Positions 21,925 to 33,837 are shown, numbered from the stretch's first letter. The stretch is 64,000 nucleotides of DNA from Hymenopellis radicata (GCA_015501595.1 JADNRX010000152.1:59096-123095); one strand, 5' to 3'. Notes: generated by a model not told the origin, from the sequence alone. A program made the numbers and translations.

Positions 21925-23655
21925 TCAAATCGCGATAAGACCTTGTACAGGCGAAGTATCAGTAAACACATGAAGAATACAGTTAAAAACATACCAGCGC
22001 ACACAGACTACCACAGACACATCCAGCCCCTCATCCTTGAGGATCTTCATTTTCTTCAACAGCTTTGTCCCCTTCAACTTTTCATACAGCACCTTCACAA
22101 CTGGATCCTCGAAATCGTCGTAGCGCAGACCTCGTATCATCATAGAAAGCTCGAGTCTGGCCATCCTAATCCTCACAGCGCCTTCAGGAACCCGCCACCT
22201 CGACTCAACAGCCCCAATCAATTCATCCTCTACGTGCTGCTGGTGCATGAGCCCCGAAAGAGGTTGGACCCCAACGGGTAGGAACACCCATGCATTCGCC
22301 TTCAGCGTCAATACCTGCAGCTCCGGAAACGTGATCACATTGTCCTCTCTATTCATGATCCCTTTACGACCCATCGGCGAATGAGCAAAATCAATCTCCA
22401 CTCTCGGAACATGCGATACAAAGGCGAGAAACTTCTGCAGAGGCGCTGCGAAGAAGGTTGAATTGTTCAGATCGTCCTCGGGGATGAGGCGCACCTCCTG
22501 TAGGGTGCATCGCGATCTGTCCATGAACGCACGGAAATCCACCCAGTCGGTGTCGATGAACCCGATATGTTGGAAAAGGCCCCGAAGTGCAAATGTCTGG
22601 AGAGCGGGGCATTGCATATATGACAAGATGGCGAGGGGGCTGCGTATGGCGAGGAAAGTAAGGCGCGGGAAGATGTAGATAGAGTGGGGTGTCTGTCTTC
22701 GAAGGGTATATGTAACAGGGCCGCTGCCGCGGGGGCCCTCTCGGTAGCTGTCCGTGAAGGACACAAGGTTCCGACACTGGGATAAAATGTCAATGATGTA
22801 CTGATAGTTGTAGTACCCCAAGACAAGCTCGAGATGAGTGATTTGGGGCCAAGGTAAGAGAATGACGCGTGGTAAATTGACAGAGACGAGCGCAGCATCG
22901 AGAATAATGTGTGTCAAGCGAGGAGCTTTGGAGGCGACGTCGAAGTAAACTGGCTCTGAGTCTGAGATGGTCTCGCCGTCCGTCGATGCAATCAGGCACA
23001 ATTTTGTGAGTATGCTCATCTCAGGTGCGTCTTTGAAAGCACGCAAGGTATCGAAGCGGCAAATCATCTGAAGCTCCGACAAACGTGATGCATGTCGTGC
23101 CAGGATACTAGCACTTCCAGGCGTGGGGTTGACGAGAGAGACCTCCAGAGGGATATTTCCAGACCGGTTCAGAACTTCTTCAAGGATAGGCCCATGGAAA
23201 TCCCTTCGCAAAGAATCTCGACCTACCAATAGGCTGGGGCTTTGCCATGCAACCGCTCTCCAATGCCTGCACACCTGTCCGAGAAGCCATGGCATTCGAG
23301 CCTTGAAGATATGAAACGGCTTCTCGCAAGTCAGCGAGAAGATGTAGGAAAGGAGCTCGGGGGGTAGAGACTGGACGGGAGGGTTCAACATAATGTGCGC
23401 GTTCAGGACGCCTTCGGCTTTGGCGTGAGTTTGTTCGGCTGCCTGCAGGGCTTCACGGAGGCGAGCGACTCGAGCCTCGGCGTCATAAAGCTCGTCGCGC
23501 ACTGCATTGATGAAGACTTTTAGCTGGGGGCGAGCAGCGCTGATTTGTTCAGGCGATGCGCGGTCATCGAAGATATGTTGGAAGGGCGATGGCGCGTCGT
23601 ACAGGCGTGGTAAGACATTGGTGGAATCATAGCCACAATTAGGACAAGAAATGCC
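21925..23655 (-). CDS. F-box protein (Agaricomycete type)
   Basis: One long frame covers 23639-21925. It starts with a Cys pair (SCPNCGYDS), then a helical stretch (VRDELYDAEARVARLREAL). The F-box core follows: NPPVQSLPPELLSYIFSLT...QVCRHWRAVAWQSPSL. F-box proteins recruit substrates to SCF ubiquitin ligases through Skp1. The rest is leucine-rich and likely forms irregular repeats that choose the substrate. The last 20 codons (VVVCVRWYVFNCILHVF...) may read into an intron, so the true end could differ. A likely first exon on the minus strand near 23800-23700 encodes LLDTQIETAREQLKLSPYIA, but the phase of the joint to 23647 does not fit, so the start is unresolved. A close but broken copy lies in opposite orientation at 31.2 kb. 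A LINE ends just upstream of this gene. Confidence 0.75.
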   Translation of the reverse strand, partial: GISCPNCGYDSTNVLPRLYDAPSPFQHIFDDRASPEQISAARPQLKVFINAVRDELYDAEARVARLREALQAAEQTHAKAEGVLNAHIMLNPPVQSLPPELLSYIFSLTCEKPFHIFKARMPWLLGQVCRHWRAVAWQSPSLLVGRDSLRRDFHGPILEEVLNRSGNIPLEVSLVNPTPGSASILARHASRLSELQMICRFDTLRAFKDAPEMSILTKLCLIASTDGETISDSEPVYFDVASKAPRLTHIILDAALVSVNLPRVILLPWPQITHLELVLGYYNYQYIIDILSQCRNLVSFTDSYREGPRGSGPVTYTLRRQTPHSIYIFPRLTFLAIRSPLAILSYMQCPALQTFALRGLFQHIGFIDTDWVDFRAFMDRSRCTLQEVRLIPEDDLNNSTFFAAPLQKFLAFVSHVPRVEIDFAHSPMGRKGIMNREDNVITFPELQVLTLKANAWVFLPVGVQPLSGLMHQQHVEDELIGAVESRWRVPEGAVRIRMARLELSMMIRGLRYDDFEDPVVKVLYEKLKGTKLLKKMKILKDEGLDVSVVVCVRWYVFNCILHVFTDTSPVQGLIAI

Positions 23656-24093
23656 TAAGGAGGAGGGTCAGATTTGACTGAGTCAAAAGGTGGAGAATTC
23701 CGCACCTGGTTGCGTACTAGGCATCTCGCAATGTACGGGCTGAGCTTCAACTGTTCGCGGGCCGTTTCAATCTGTGTGTCGAGAAGACAGGTTGCTACAA
23801 TTCGAGCCTGCGCTTTCCAGGCTGATGGTATTGTGATGGTGGTGGTGGTGGTGGATAACTCTCGTCTTGTGGATAAGACGACAAGCTTTCGGACCACGTG
23901 GGCGCCCATCCCCCACGCGCCCAGGCCGAATCCGCACCCGTGCTGTGCACTGCCCGACCAAGGAGCAGCCTCACACAAGGCACGAACCCAGCATTCCTCG
24001 CTTCGCGCATCCCCATCACGAAGCAAGGCAGGGCGCAGCCAATGTTTCTTCGAAGTCCACGGTCAAGTTGCTTCGAACTGGGACAAGAACAAT

Positions 24094-25903
24094 CTATACG
24101 TCGTGTGGAGGACTATACATATGGAATTTATCTACGTACACAAAAACGTCCGATGTGAACCTGGCAAAACGCCGCAAGAAGCTCTTCTCAAAAGCCAGTG
24201 TAGGGAGAAGGTGCCCATCCATAACCGCCAACCGCCGGATGCGCTTTGCTAGCTCCGGATAATATGCCCATATATCTTCTAACAACCTCTCCCGCAGCGC
24301 ACACAGCTCCTCATCTTCCTGGCATCCAAAGAACACATGGTCCACAGTCTCCGCCTCCTCTTCACAGAAACGACAAAGCCGCCACTCCCTTGGAACCCCA
24401 TCCGGCCGATACCGCGTTCGTCGACGCAGGACTTCAAACGCGAGAGGGTAATCTGAGAACATAAGCCTCGTCACCGCGATCCGATGCGCCGCCACGGAGA
24501 GACGCAAGTACGGTTGCAATGCACGCTCAGGATCACCCCTCCTTTTCGGCAACGCTAGCCTGTGCTTCAGAAGGGTGCACTTAATCGACTTCTGAACCTG
24601 TGCGTGCACCCATTCGCGAGCAGCCGCCCTGATCACCCTGTCCAGATCTGCAAAGTACCCCTGCGCACCCATATCGGCCAGGGACCACGACGGTAGCAAG
24701 ACAGGAACAGGCAGCGAGCGCAGGACCTCCCTCACACCCGCGAACCAACTCTCCTTTGGCGCGGTACCAGCGGCATGTTTGATCAAAGCAAGGGAGGTGT
24801 ACTCCTTCGGTGGCAGCATGCTCGCCACTCGCAGATGTCTAACTGCCATGAGGGCCCTCCTGAACGCAAGTGGCATGACTCCCGTCTCCAGAAAGAGGGC
24901 AAATGTCGGGACGTGGTATGAGAGGCCGAGGAGCCGCCTCAGGAAGTAAACCTGCACATTCTCCAGCCTCTTTAGATGTGTTGGACAGGTGTCGAGTACC
25001 ACCTCCGCCCCGAATGTCAGATGCGGATCTATGCAGGACATATATATGCGAACACCATCCGCCGGGGGTAGACTGCCGACATGATTCGTCAGTGTCACCG
25101 ATACCGCTGCCACCGCCTTTGCTTTTGCAGCCTTGTTCCTGTAGTGGCGGCGGAAGACATCGCCCTTTCCAGACATGAAGATGACCCCAATGAACTTGTA
25201 CACATCCACCAGCTTGAGAAGGACACCATTCGCCTCCAGCCGTACATTCTTCCCCGGAGAACCACCAAACACCATCCACTCCGTTTTCATGAGACTCATC
25301 GTCATGAAGTTGCGCCGGCACCAGTTATAAAACACATTGATCTTCTCCTGGAGAGCCCTCCACGATGTCGAAAACATTGCCACATCGTCTGCATGCTCCA
25401 TATGTGAGATCACCGTCTCTCCAAACACCAAATCATCCACATGGATGGGAACCACATCCGCCAGGTCTGCGAAGTAGAGGTTCCAGAGGATTGGTGATGC
25501 GGAGTCGCCCGTCAGGACACCAATCAGCGACTTGAACGCCTCAGAAACAGCGCCTTCATGATGGACAACGTACTTCATGCGGGCGTATATCATGCGTAAC
25601 CAATCAAACAACGGGCCCGACACACCAGCGCGATACAGCTTCACCCAGAGCGTGGGGAGATCCGTCGAAGGGAACGCATTTGTCAAATCCACAAACACGA
25701 CATATAACTTTTTTCCCTTGACGGCGTGCTTTTTCGATCGCACAGTGTAGAATGAATGGGTTATTATGTGTTCGGCGACCCCGGCGAAAGCCATTCTGAG
25801 ACTCAGGAATCAGCACCTCCTCCTCTGCCCACTCTGTGATACGCTGCTCTATTATCAGAGTAAACACCTGCACTTTATGAGCACTTGACAATCTTACAGA
25901 CAC
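24094..25903 (-). pseudogene. LINE reverse transcriptase domain
   Basis: Motif A is VVFVDLTNAFPSTDLP and motif B is GDSASPILWNLYF. The catalytic motif C reads EHADDVAMFS, where most LINEs have (F/Y)ADD. The end has LCRFCEEEAETVDHVFFGC, the C-x2-C-x8-H-x4-C knuckle usual at the end of LINE ORF2. The start of the domain (YRLVGLESCLLKVCT) lies in the frame upstream, so a shift near 25900-25790 separates them. Confidence 0.85.
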
Positions 25904-27823
25904 ACGTACAGACCTTCAGCAGACAACTTTCTAACCCAACCAACCTGTAGCTCTCCGCATTATCAGCAGCCTTCTTTGGCTTCAGAATCGCCACCAATCT
26001 TGTTGTCAGCCACGACGACGGCGCTGCCCCATCCCGAATACACTGGTTATACAGCTCTGCGAGGATGTCGTTCGGAATGTCCATAATTTTTACATACCCA
26101 ACGCTGTCATCGCCCCTAGCAGACCTCGTCCTATGGGCAATCCGCCTCTTAGCATTCGCGATTTCCTTTACCGTCACTATGCGAGTAAAGAACAGTTTTG
26201 GATTTTGATCCACTGTCGTCCCCGGGATCTCAGCCGCCATTTTGTTCACTATCGCCTTCCACACCCCATCGAAATGGTCAGGCAGCACCGGCAGCGGATT
26301 TAGACGAGTATGGAATGACTTGAGCAAGTCGGGCAGAGCGATACGTGAAGGCCTTTTCTTCGCTTGCGTGAAGTCTCGGACTGCAGCCCACCAATCCCGT
26401 GGTGTCGCTGCCTGCACCAACCGCTGGAGATTTGCAGCCTGTAAGCGCCTGACTTGAAACGTGCTCCGCTTTGCGTTAAGATCCCCAGCTCCTGTCCTCA
26501 CATCTGGCAGTATTTCCTCCTTTGTCCCCCGTGATTTTCGGAGCAACACAGAGCAGTCAACATTAGTTGACACCTTTACCAATGAGGATGAGGCCGTCAT
26601 CGTCTCTACAGGTAGAGGCCCGCACTCTAACTCCATCATTGGGATCTCACGATACCAGTAACCCTGCGCGCACTGCTGCAGGTCCCCCAAAATACCGAGA
26701 TCATGTTCGCTCCCCGACATACGCAGTTCGATAGCGGTCGTTCGACGCCGGACACAGTCCACGAACAACCGTGACGCGGTACCATCAAAGCCAGGATAGT
26801 CCAAACTTGCTTTTCGTGGCATATCCACACAGACCAGTCTTACCAGCGGCAAGGAAGATGTGTAGACAATCACAGGAGAGGACGGGTGGGACGTCGTCAA
26901 CATATAAACCATCGCCACTAGCAGAGCACTCATACGCGAGCCCCCGACGCCCAGAGGTATAGTCCCCCCCTTCACAGCCTTGAGAGACCCACCTGGCGCC
27001 ACTGCAAATGCAGCACATAACTCCCCAGAGGCCAGCTTCTTCGCAAAAGCAGCAATATATGCTGTACGCGGACGTACCCCCACAGCCACCGATCCATACA
27101 ACCTGATCTGTGCCTGCTCTCCGCGCACAGCAGCCCTGACCGCCTCTGCTGCCAATCTATCCAGGCGCTGAGTGTCATTGAACCATGATGGACGCTCCGC
27201 TCTCATCTGGGCTTCCACCGCCCCCACTGATGGGATTGACGCATGAACAGAGACGTGTCGTAGCGGCGCGTCAGCATTTCCGCACGATACCGCACATGGA
27301 GTACCACCTTAAGCAGGCGGTGATCCTTTGGCGTGTCCTCAATCGAAAATGAGTGCCCATTAAGGAGCGGCAGCGCTGCTACGGACACCAGCATATAATC
27401 GACCACCGCCGAGCCCGCTTTCTGAATAGAGGTATAGCGCCCAGGTGAGTCGGCCTCCCACGACGTCCCATTCAGCACCACTAGACCAAACTGTTCCGCC
27501 ATCAGCAGCAGCCACTGTCCGCGAGCATTCGCAGACTTAGTATCTTCCGAAACTCGGGGTGGCGCACCCTCACTCTGTCGATTCCCGGTACGTCCATTCG
27601 CGTCACATGCCCAGGCCACTCTCCGCTCACCATTGCGTGCAGCACAGTACTGGAGAGCCTCCTCCGTCGCGACGAGCGGGTCAACCTCTGCCTGACTCAT
27701 CCAGTACGACGAGGCCGGACAGAGATATGAGCCGATTAAAGTCCACTCTCCGCCAACATCGCACACCACCACATCTGGTTTGCAGACATGGTACGCGACA
27801 AAGTGATAATTGACCACGTGCAC
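25875..27823 (-). pseudogene. LINE endonuclease C-terminus and linker
   Basis: The 27823-27203 frame has WACDANGRTGNRQS (equivalent of the D-x-N motif), VVDYMLVSVAALPLL and the final DHRLL (catalytic His), as in apurinic endonuclease-like LINE nucleases. The 27227-25875 frame leads into IARELY-like linker sequence and the thumb-side block VAILKPKKAADNAESYR. The overlap of about 25 bp in different frames shows a frameshift at the junction. Confidence 0.75.
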
Positions 27824-27902
27824 GGCTTCACTCGGCTATTTGAATTTCACAAAGTCTACTACGTCCAGTGTCATCGTTAACGGAGGACATCTGACCCGTA
27901 GC

Positions 27903-27977
27903 ACAGTCGCATATATATGCGCATACGTATGCGCATATGGTATGCGCATATATATGCGCCGGCATATGTGCATATGG
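27903..27977. repeat. GCATAT palindrome cluster 1
   Basis: A 24-bp perfect palindrome (27915-27938, ATATGCGCATAC and its complement) is followed by a 16-bp perfect palindrome (27944-27959, GCGCATATATATGCGC) and further CATATG/GCATAT steps. The stretch is alternating purine-pyrimidine for most of its length, so it could form cruciform or Z-DNA. Confidence 0.8.
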
Positions 27978-28477
27978 CGAAAAGTCGACTTCGGAGTTTG
28001 AAAGTGAGTTCCCGAGACGAACCCTGCCTGTGACCCTGGTCGGGATTGATGCGCTACGGCAACTGACGCGTCCCACACTGGTAACGTTTTCGAACGCGAC
28101 GCACTACGTCTATTTGTGTGAATTACAGAGTTTTTACTTAGATGGTTAAGTGCTTGACTGCATCATGCTTAGGTAGGAATAAAACAATGATTTGAAGTAC
28201 AAAGATACGCTAACTTCAACTTGTGTCCCGATGATGAGATGAACGCCTATATGTGTATTGCCAGAGAGCCGTGAGAGAGCCAGTGCTGGAAATAAGGACC
28301 ACTGTCCAAGGTTGGTGTTTACAAGTCTCAACAGTGCTGACCAGTGACCACGCATGGAATTCCCCAACGCCACACCTCACGCTGTCGACCGGAGGCCGCC
28401 CCGAGGGCGCGATCAGAGGCAGCAACGTGTTCACGGAATCATCAGCCGAGAATTTGATGGGCATATTCCCCTCAGTT

Positions 28478-28566
28478 GCTGGCATATGCAGGCGCATATC
28501 GGTTGACCGTCGTATATGCAGTTCCTGACTCCATATGCGCGCATATCTGCATATGTATGCGCATGT
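28478..28566. repeat. GCATAT palindrome cluster 2
   Basis: At least six GCATAT/ATATGC words in under 90 bp, including the perfect palindrome ATATGCGCGCATAT. It resembles cluster 1 about 550 bp away. Together they may be the ends of an unknown element or arrays of a binding site. Between them (27978-28477) no gene is recognised. Confidence 0.7.
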
Positions 28567-29189
28567 TCCACGGGTTCGACATTGACCGTTAACGGGACAG
28601 CTCTAGCTACCTTCTCTCGCCCTCGCGCGCGCGACCTGACCCTTGTCTTTATGTTCTCTATGTCTAGTGACAACAGCCGCGGCCCATGAGTGATATCATT
28701 CTGTACAGCGCAGTTGACCTGTCTTCGCTCCGGAAATTGCAATTCTGAAAGCGGCTACTCGAAGGTGAAGCTTCGAGTCTCATCTAGGACGGTCTTACCT
28801 CTACCACCAACGTTCTCGATATCTTCTACATCCCGCCCAGAACTGATTGGCATTAAGCGAGTTCGGTTTAAGATTCCAGGTTGCGATATCAGAGATCTTG
28901 AAGAAAAAAAGAGACAAGTTGCGCAAAGTTGGTGACAGTAGGGACGGCGCCCCAGGCTGAGATCTTGGACGTGGCTAACACAACTGTAACACAATCGCGT
29001 ATTATCCTGTATGGGCTCTTCGAGCTGGTAGGTTGCTATCACTATTAAAATTATGCTGTGGTTCGTCGACAAAGAACAGTGCGTAAGACAAGGGAAAAGC
29101 TATTGACAACAAGCGAAAGCAGGAGGAAGCCGACAAGAATGTGGCGCCTTTTGTCCCATGTAACCACACATCGATGAGAGGATATAAAA
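28567..29189. other. Intergenic, no gene recognised
   Basis: Short frames only. Contains the 3' flank of the zinc-finger gene. Confidence 0.45.
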
Positions 29190-30098
29190 TCAGAAAGTCA
29201 ACATCCGCGAGCTCATCAACCCATTGAGCGTGTTCTGCACCACCTTGAACTTGGCAACCCCACACCTCTCACTCTCGATGTGCTGCAAGAGCGCACTCAA
29301 CGTGGTGAACTGCACCCTACACGTATCCAATGGGCAGAAGTATATCTTCTGCTGATGCTTCGGACTCGCAAGGTGCTGGTTCAACGCCCGGAGTGAAGAA
29401 TACGTCGAGTGGCAGAGGTAACACTCGTAGGCACAGCCGTTCCATGCGCTGGTGTTGGCAGAGTACTGTATGTCGCCGCCTGTGAGGAGACGCGACGGAT
29501 TCGTGATGACATTGCTGGTGTCGTACTGGCGCACGCGTTCGTTGACGATGGCGCGCGTGGCGCCAGACGGACACGAGCCGGATTCAAGGTGGAGGACGAG
29601 GGCAGAGCGCGAGACGAATCCTTGGCCGCAGCGGGCACCGGGGCAGATGAAAGCTTTGGGTTTATGTGTCGACGAATTCATGTGCTGGGAGACGGTCAGT
29701 ACGCAGCCAGTGTGAACAGAGAGCCAAGCACATACCGCACGGAGGTTGTTATCATTCTGGAAATCGCGCTTGCACTCCACGCAATAACTATGGTTCGGCG
29801 ACTGTCTATAATGCTCGGATAATCCGTAGTCGTTGACAAACAACTTGTTGCACTTTTCGCAGTAGTGATGCTGGCTGTGATAGTGGGTTCGAAGGCTCTG
29901 CTCCGAAGTAAAGAGGGTGTTGCACGGCTGGCAGTACGAGTGGCGCGGGCTCTGAACGTAGTGTTCTTTCAGACCAACCCATGTCGAAAAGTCCAGCCCG
30001 CAGTCGTTACAGATATGGTGGTTGCCTGAATGCCGTTCGTGCTCGTCAAGTGCGCGGGAAGTCTGGAAGTATCTCTGGCAACGGTCACAGTACGCCAT
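29190..30098 (-). CDS. C2H2 zinc finger protein (about 285 aa)
   Basis: Two exons on the minus strand: 30098-29736 and 29684-29190, with a 51-nt intron (29735-29685) that splits a finger. The ATG at 30098 opens directly into the first finger (YCDRCQRYFQTSRALDEHER). At least six C2H2-like fingers follow: HICNDCGLDF, SYCQPCNTLF, HYCEKCNKLF, SYCVECKRDF (completed after the intron by LRAHMNSSTH), CPGARCGQGF and YECYLCHSTY, and a last one with CPLDTCRVQF. The linkers (QSPRHSYC, SPNHSYC) resemble those of fungal proteins that bind nucleic acid, possibly RNA. Neither a nuclear signal nor a partner gene can be seen. Confidence 0.85.
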   Translation of the reverse strand: MAYCDRCQRYFQTSRALDEHERHSGNHHICNDCGLDFSTWVGLKEHYVQSPRHSYCQPCNTLFTSEQSLRTHYHSQHHYCEKCNKLFVNDYGLSEHYRQSPNHSYCVECKRDFQNDNNLRAVCAWLSVHTGCVLTVSQHMNSSTHKPKAFICPGARCGQGFVSRSALVLHLESGSCPSGATRAIVNERVRQYDTSNVITNPSRLLTGGDIQYSANTSAWNGCAYECYLCHSTYSSLRALNQHLASPKHQQKIYFCPLDTCRVQFTTLSALLQHIESERCGVAKFKVVQNTLNGLMSSRMLTF

Positions 30099-30117
30099 TG
30101 GACACCTAGGGACCAAT

Positions 30118-31162
30118 CAGTTGCGGCGACATAGGCGAATGGTGCAGGACGTACTGGAAATGGTGGGAAACGAGGACAGACAGCTATTCAACGACGTCCG
30201 ACAGCGGCGCGCACAGCGATGGCGATGGCGGGCAAAGGAGTCGAGGGGAAGTAATGAAAGAGCAAGCGTCAACCCTGACTGTCACTTCCTGCTCCTTCAC
30301 ATTTTCACGCTTCATCACATTTTGACGTTATTACAGGCCTAGAACATCTCTTTATTCGCATTCGCACTGCGTACATTATCTTCTACGGTACATCCGCGCG
30401 TTACCTGGAACAAGTCAATAAGGATGTCGTATCAAAATAACATGGCAAAAAAAAAGGATCAGACATCCAAAGGAAGGACATTACAACCCGCATCGCGCCA
30501 CCCCCACTCCACATCCAGCGCAACCAAACGGCGGCCCACACTCCCATGCCAATGGGTTCAACATGATTACGGAGGGGAATATGCATGCTTCAATGGGGGA
30601 GTTCTCATAACGAGGACGCTCGAGTGGAAACTGCGAATGTACGGAAAATTTTCATCGTGCATGCATGACAGCATTGACGGAAACAAGGGAAGTCGACGCT
30701 CACCTTGTGATTGAGAGACGACGATATCCAGGAAAATCTTAAAAGAGGATGGGTTAGAAAGAGGTCAAAAAAGGTGGAAAGACGAAAAGAATCAGACTAA
30801 ATGGCACTGGCAAGTACACTGTGCGCCCCGTAGGACGCGTGTTCGTTGCGAACGAACAAGCTCTATTACTCGGCATGGTCGTGTAGGACGGGGAAGAGAA
30901 TAAAGTCATCATGAAAAAATACTGGAAATGGTACACACCTTGAAGAGAAGATGGAGCTACTTTGGGAGCAGAAATTTTCCTATATAGTCACTAATTGAAA
31001 CTCCGACTGCCGTCCAAGTCGCCGAGAACTTGCCGTACAGCTCCCGAAATTGCTTTCTTGTGTGCACTTGACTCGAGTGAAGTTCAAAAATTCTTTAATG
31101 TCTACACCAAGTGCGGACTCCATCTTTTCTTCAGTAATGAAACGTGACGTCGTTTACTAGAT
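30118..31162. other. Intergenic, no gene recognised
   Basis: Upstream region of the zinc-finger gene and of the F-box pseudogene. It has A-rich runs (near 30447) and only short frames. Confidence 0.45.
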
Positions 31163-32640
31163 TTGTGTTGTCCTAATTGTGGCTACGATGCGACCACCCT
31201 TCAATCCCGCCTGTACATCGTGCCATCGCCCTTTCAACATCTCTTCGATGGCCACGCATCGCGTGAAGAAATCAGCGCTGCTCGTCCTCAGATAAAAACC
31301 TTTATCGATGCAGTGCGCGACGAGCTTTATGACGCTGAGGCTCGAGTCGCTCGCCTCCGTGAAACTTTGCACGCAGCAGCACAAAACCACGCCCACGCCA
31401 AGGGCGTCCTAAACGCGCACGTTATGCTGAACCCTCCCGTCCAGTCTCTACCCCCCGAAATCCTTTCCTACATCTTCTCATTGACTTTCGAGAAGCCGTT
31501 TCGTATCTTCGAGTCTCGAATGCCCTGGCGTCTCGGACAGGTATGCAGGCATTGGAGAGCGCTTGCATGCCAGACCCCCAGCCTATGGAACTCGTTTGCA
31601 GGTCAATATTCTTCGCGAAGAGCTTTCCATGAGCCTATCCTCGAAGAGGTTCTCAACCGGTCCGGAAACACCCCTCTGCATGTCTCTCTTAAAGTTGTCG
31701 GCCTCACGCTTCGATGTACTAGTGTGCTAGCACGACATGCGTCACGTTTATCCGAGCTTCAGGTTACGTGCTGCTTCGAAGCCTTATATGCCTTCAAAGC
31801 CGCACCGGAGATGAGCATACTCACAAAATTGTGTCTGACTACCGATCGCATAGACCACTTGGACCCAAACTCGGGGCTCATCTACTTCAACATTGCGTCC
31901 AAAGCCCCTCGCCTGACACACGTTGTTCTTAATGTTGTGTTCGTCTCCGTCGATTTACCACGCGTCCTTCTCCTACCTTGGTCTCAAATTACCCGTCTCG
32001 AGCTTGAGTTGGGGACCAACAACTATCAGTATATCATTGACATCTTATCCCAGTGTCTGAACCTTGTGTCCTTCAGGGACAGCTACCGAGACAACCCCTA
32101 CACCGTCTCCACTCCATATCTTCTTCCAAGACGAACTTCACCCTCCTCTATCTACGTCTTCCCGCGCCTTACTTTCCTCACCATACGCAGCCCCCTCGCC
32201 ATCTTGTCGTATATGCAATGCCCCGCTCTCCAGACGTTTGCGCTTCTCGGCTCGTTCGAAGATGACGAGTTCACCGAAACGGACTGGAAGGATTTCCGTG
32301 CGTTCATGGACACATCACGATGTACCCTACAGGAGGTGGCCTTCATCCCTGAGAACAACATGCACGACCAAAGAAGGTTCTCAGCACATCTACAGAAGGT
32401 TCTCACGTTTGTATCGCGTGTCCCGAGTGTGAAGATCGGCCCGTATAAAGCATTAGAGGGATCTATAAAGGGCGGACACCTCCGAGGATGTGATCATGTT
32501 GCTGGAGGTGTAGATCAGGTATTGACGCTGAAGGCGCCCAAATTTGGTCAGCTCTAGCAGCACGTAGAGGATGAATTGATTGGGCATCGTCGTGGGTTCC
32601 TGAAGGCGCTGCGAGGATTAGAATTAGAATGACCAAAAAT
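31163..32640 (+). pseudogene. F-box gene copy, truncated
   Basis: This is a close relative of the F-box gene at 22-23.6 kb, in opposite orientation. It shares LCCPNCGYDA, the VRDELYDAEARVARLRE helix, the F-box core (LPPEILSYIFSLT...QVCRHWRALACQTPSLW), LARHASRLSELQ and SYMQCPALQTFAL. The frame meets TAG at 32555-32557, directly before QHVEDELIG, a sequence that is open in the intact copy. After that the match drifts and loses frame, with further stops near 32630. No first exon is visible upstream. The protein could still be made up to the stop, with about 460 aa, but the missing C-terminus and 5' exon suggest decay. Confidence 0.8.
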
Positions 32641-33837
32641 CGAGCTTTTTATGACGGTACAAAGTCCACGAAATTTGAGGATCCAGATGTACGGTGTTGC
32701 ATGAAAAGTTGAAGGGGACAGAGCTCGTCTGTATTTCAGCCGAGGGCGCCATCGTTACATGGGTGAATGCAGAGGATATTTCCTCGGCTGGGTTCAAGCT
32801 GGACGTGTGTTTGGATCGGATACCGGACCCAAAGCCGATGTGGCGAAGCATCGTTTATCTATCGTATATGTAAAGCATTGAATCATCTTACCTGTAAAAA
32901 GCATTGAACGTTAACATCTGCATCAACTGTAGTAATAAATTCGCGCCTTCCTGGACAATATGAAAAGACATTTGAATGAACTTAGATCCACAGTGCGCCT
33001 TCGCGTGAGAACTAATGCACTGAATGCGTACAGTGTTATCGAAGCGCATGGATCCATTCGAGTCGCGTTAGAAGACATGTTTCTTTATTCAGTTGGTATG
33101 ATGACGAATTCAATGCAAGATTTCGTCGCGGCGGGCTCATCGGGCATCTCGGTGAAGGAGCACAGATACAGGTTGTGGACGACATCTGTCGCAGGACGCC
33201 ACAAACACCCAGTGAGTTCTCATTTCCGGTTCACATTACATCATGATTTTCATCCCGCTCGTCGGGATGAAGTGGGGCCGGGGAAGCATCCCAACTCCTA
33301 TTCGATCAGCAACCAATAAAGACGCCACACGGGCCCAACCTTCTGCCTTTGGACATCAAGATCAGTGGAACGATACAAGATCTAATGCGCAACTGCCTAG
33401 CCTGGAATCCTTCGCAAAGAATCGATCTAGTAGTAAGAACGTAAGGCGCTAAGAGATATCAGGCGAGGTCCCAGCCACTGTATCTCCTCCGGACAATGAG
33501 CAGTGGAACCCCAAATCATTGAGAGGGGCTTGTATTAGTAATCGGCGTCACTGTATTCTGGTGCGCCACAGGTTGTTCTTTCACATTTCCAGAAACCTGA
33601 GTGACAACAGGCGGACTTCGGTTCATTTCCCCTCCAATGATGTAAAATAATCATAATCAGGAAACATTCATCCTCTTAGCAAGAAAAATTAAAAATATCT
33701 ATGCACTTAGAGCAAGGTTTTCGATGAAATGTTGTTCACGACGGCGAGTAATCCTTCCGCTCGGCTATTCTGGTACTAGTAGACGTGCCAAGGCCTGTGG
33801 GAAACGAAAGAACCTGCTTCGTATTCTTGCTGGCATT
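32641..33837. other. Intergenic with decayed 3' end of the F-box copy
   Basis: 32641-32870 still aligns weakly with the C-terminal part of the intact F-box gene. No gene is recognised in the rest. Confidence 0.45.

Larger units (their letters stand above)
24070..27830 (-). mobile_element. 5'-truncated non-LTR (LINE) retrotransposon
   Basis: Three overlapping minus-strand frames hold the parts of a LINE ORF2 in the correct order: the C-terminal part of an AP-like endonuclease (27823-27203), a linker with the first RT motifs (27227-25875) and the RT core plus a C-terminal zinc-knuckle region (25903-24094). The element must have lost its 5' part, since the N-terminal endonuclease motifs and any ORF1 are absent. 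Frame changes separate the three parts, so it is dead. No poly-A tail or target duplication could be identified, so the ends are approximate. It lies directly upstream of, and in the same direction as, the F-box gene. Confidence 0.85.

Noticed and set aside
23820..23860. Poly-His coding stretch in minus-strand frames
   Set aside because: It is a GGT microsatellite read in several frames and not a protein feature.
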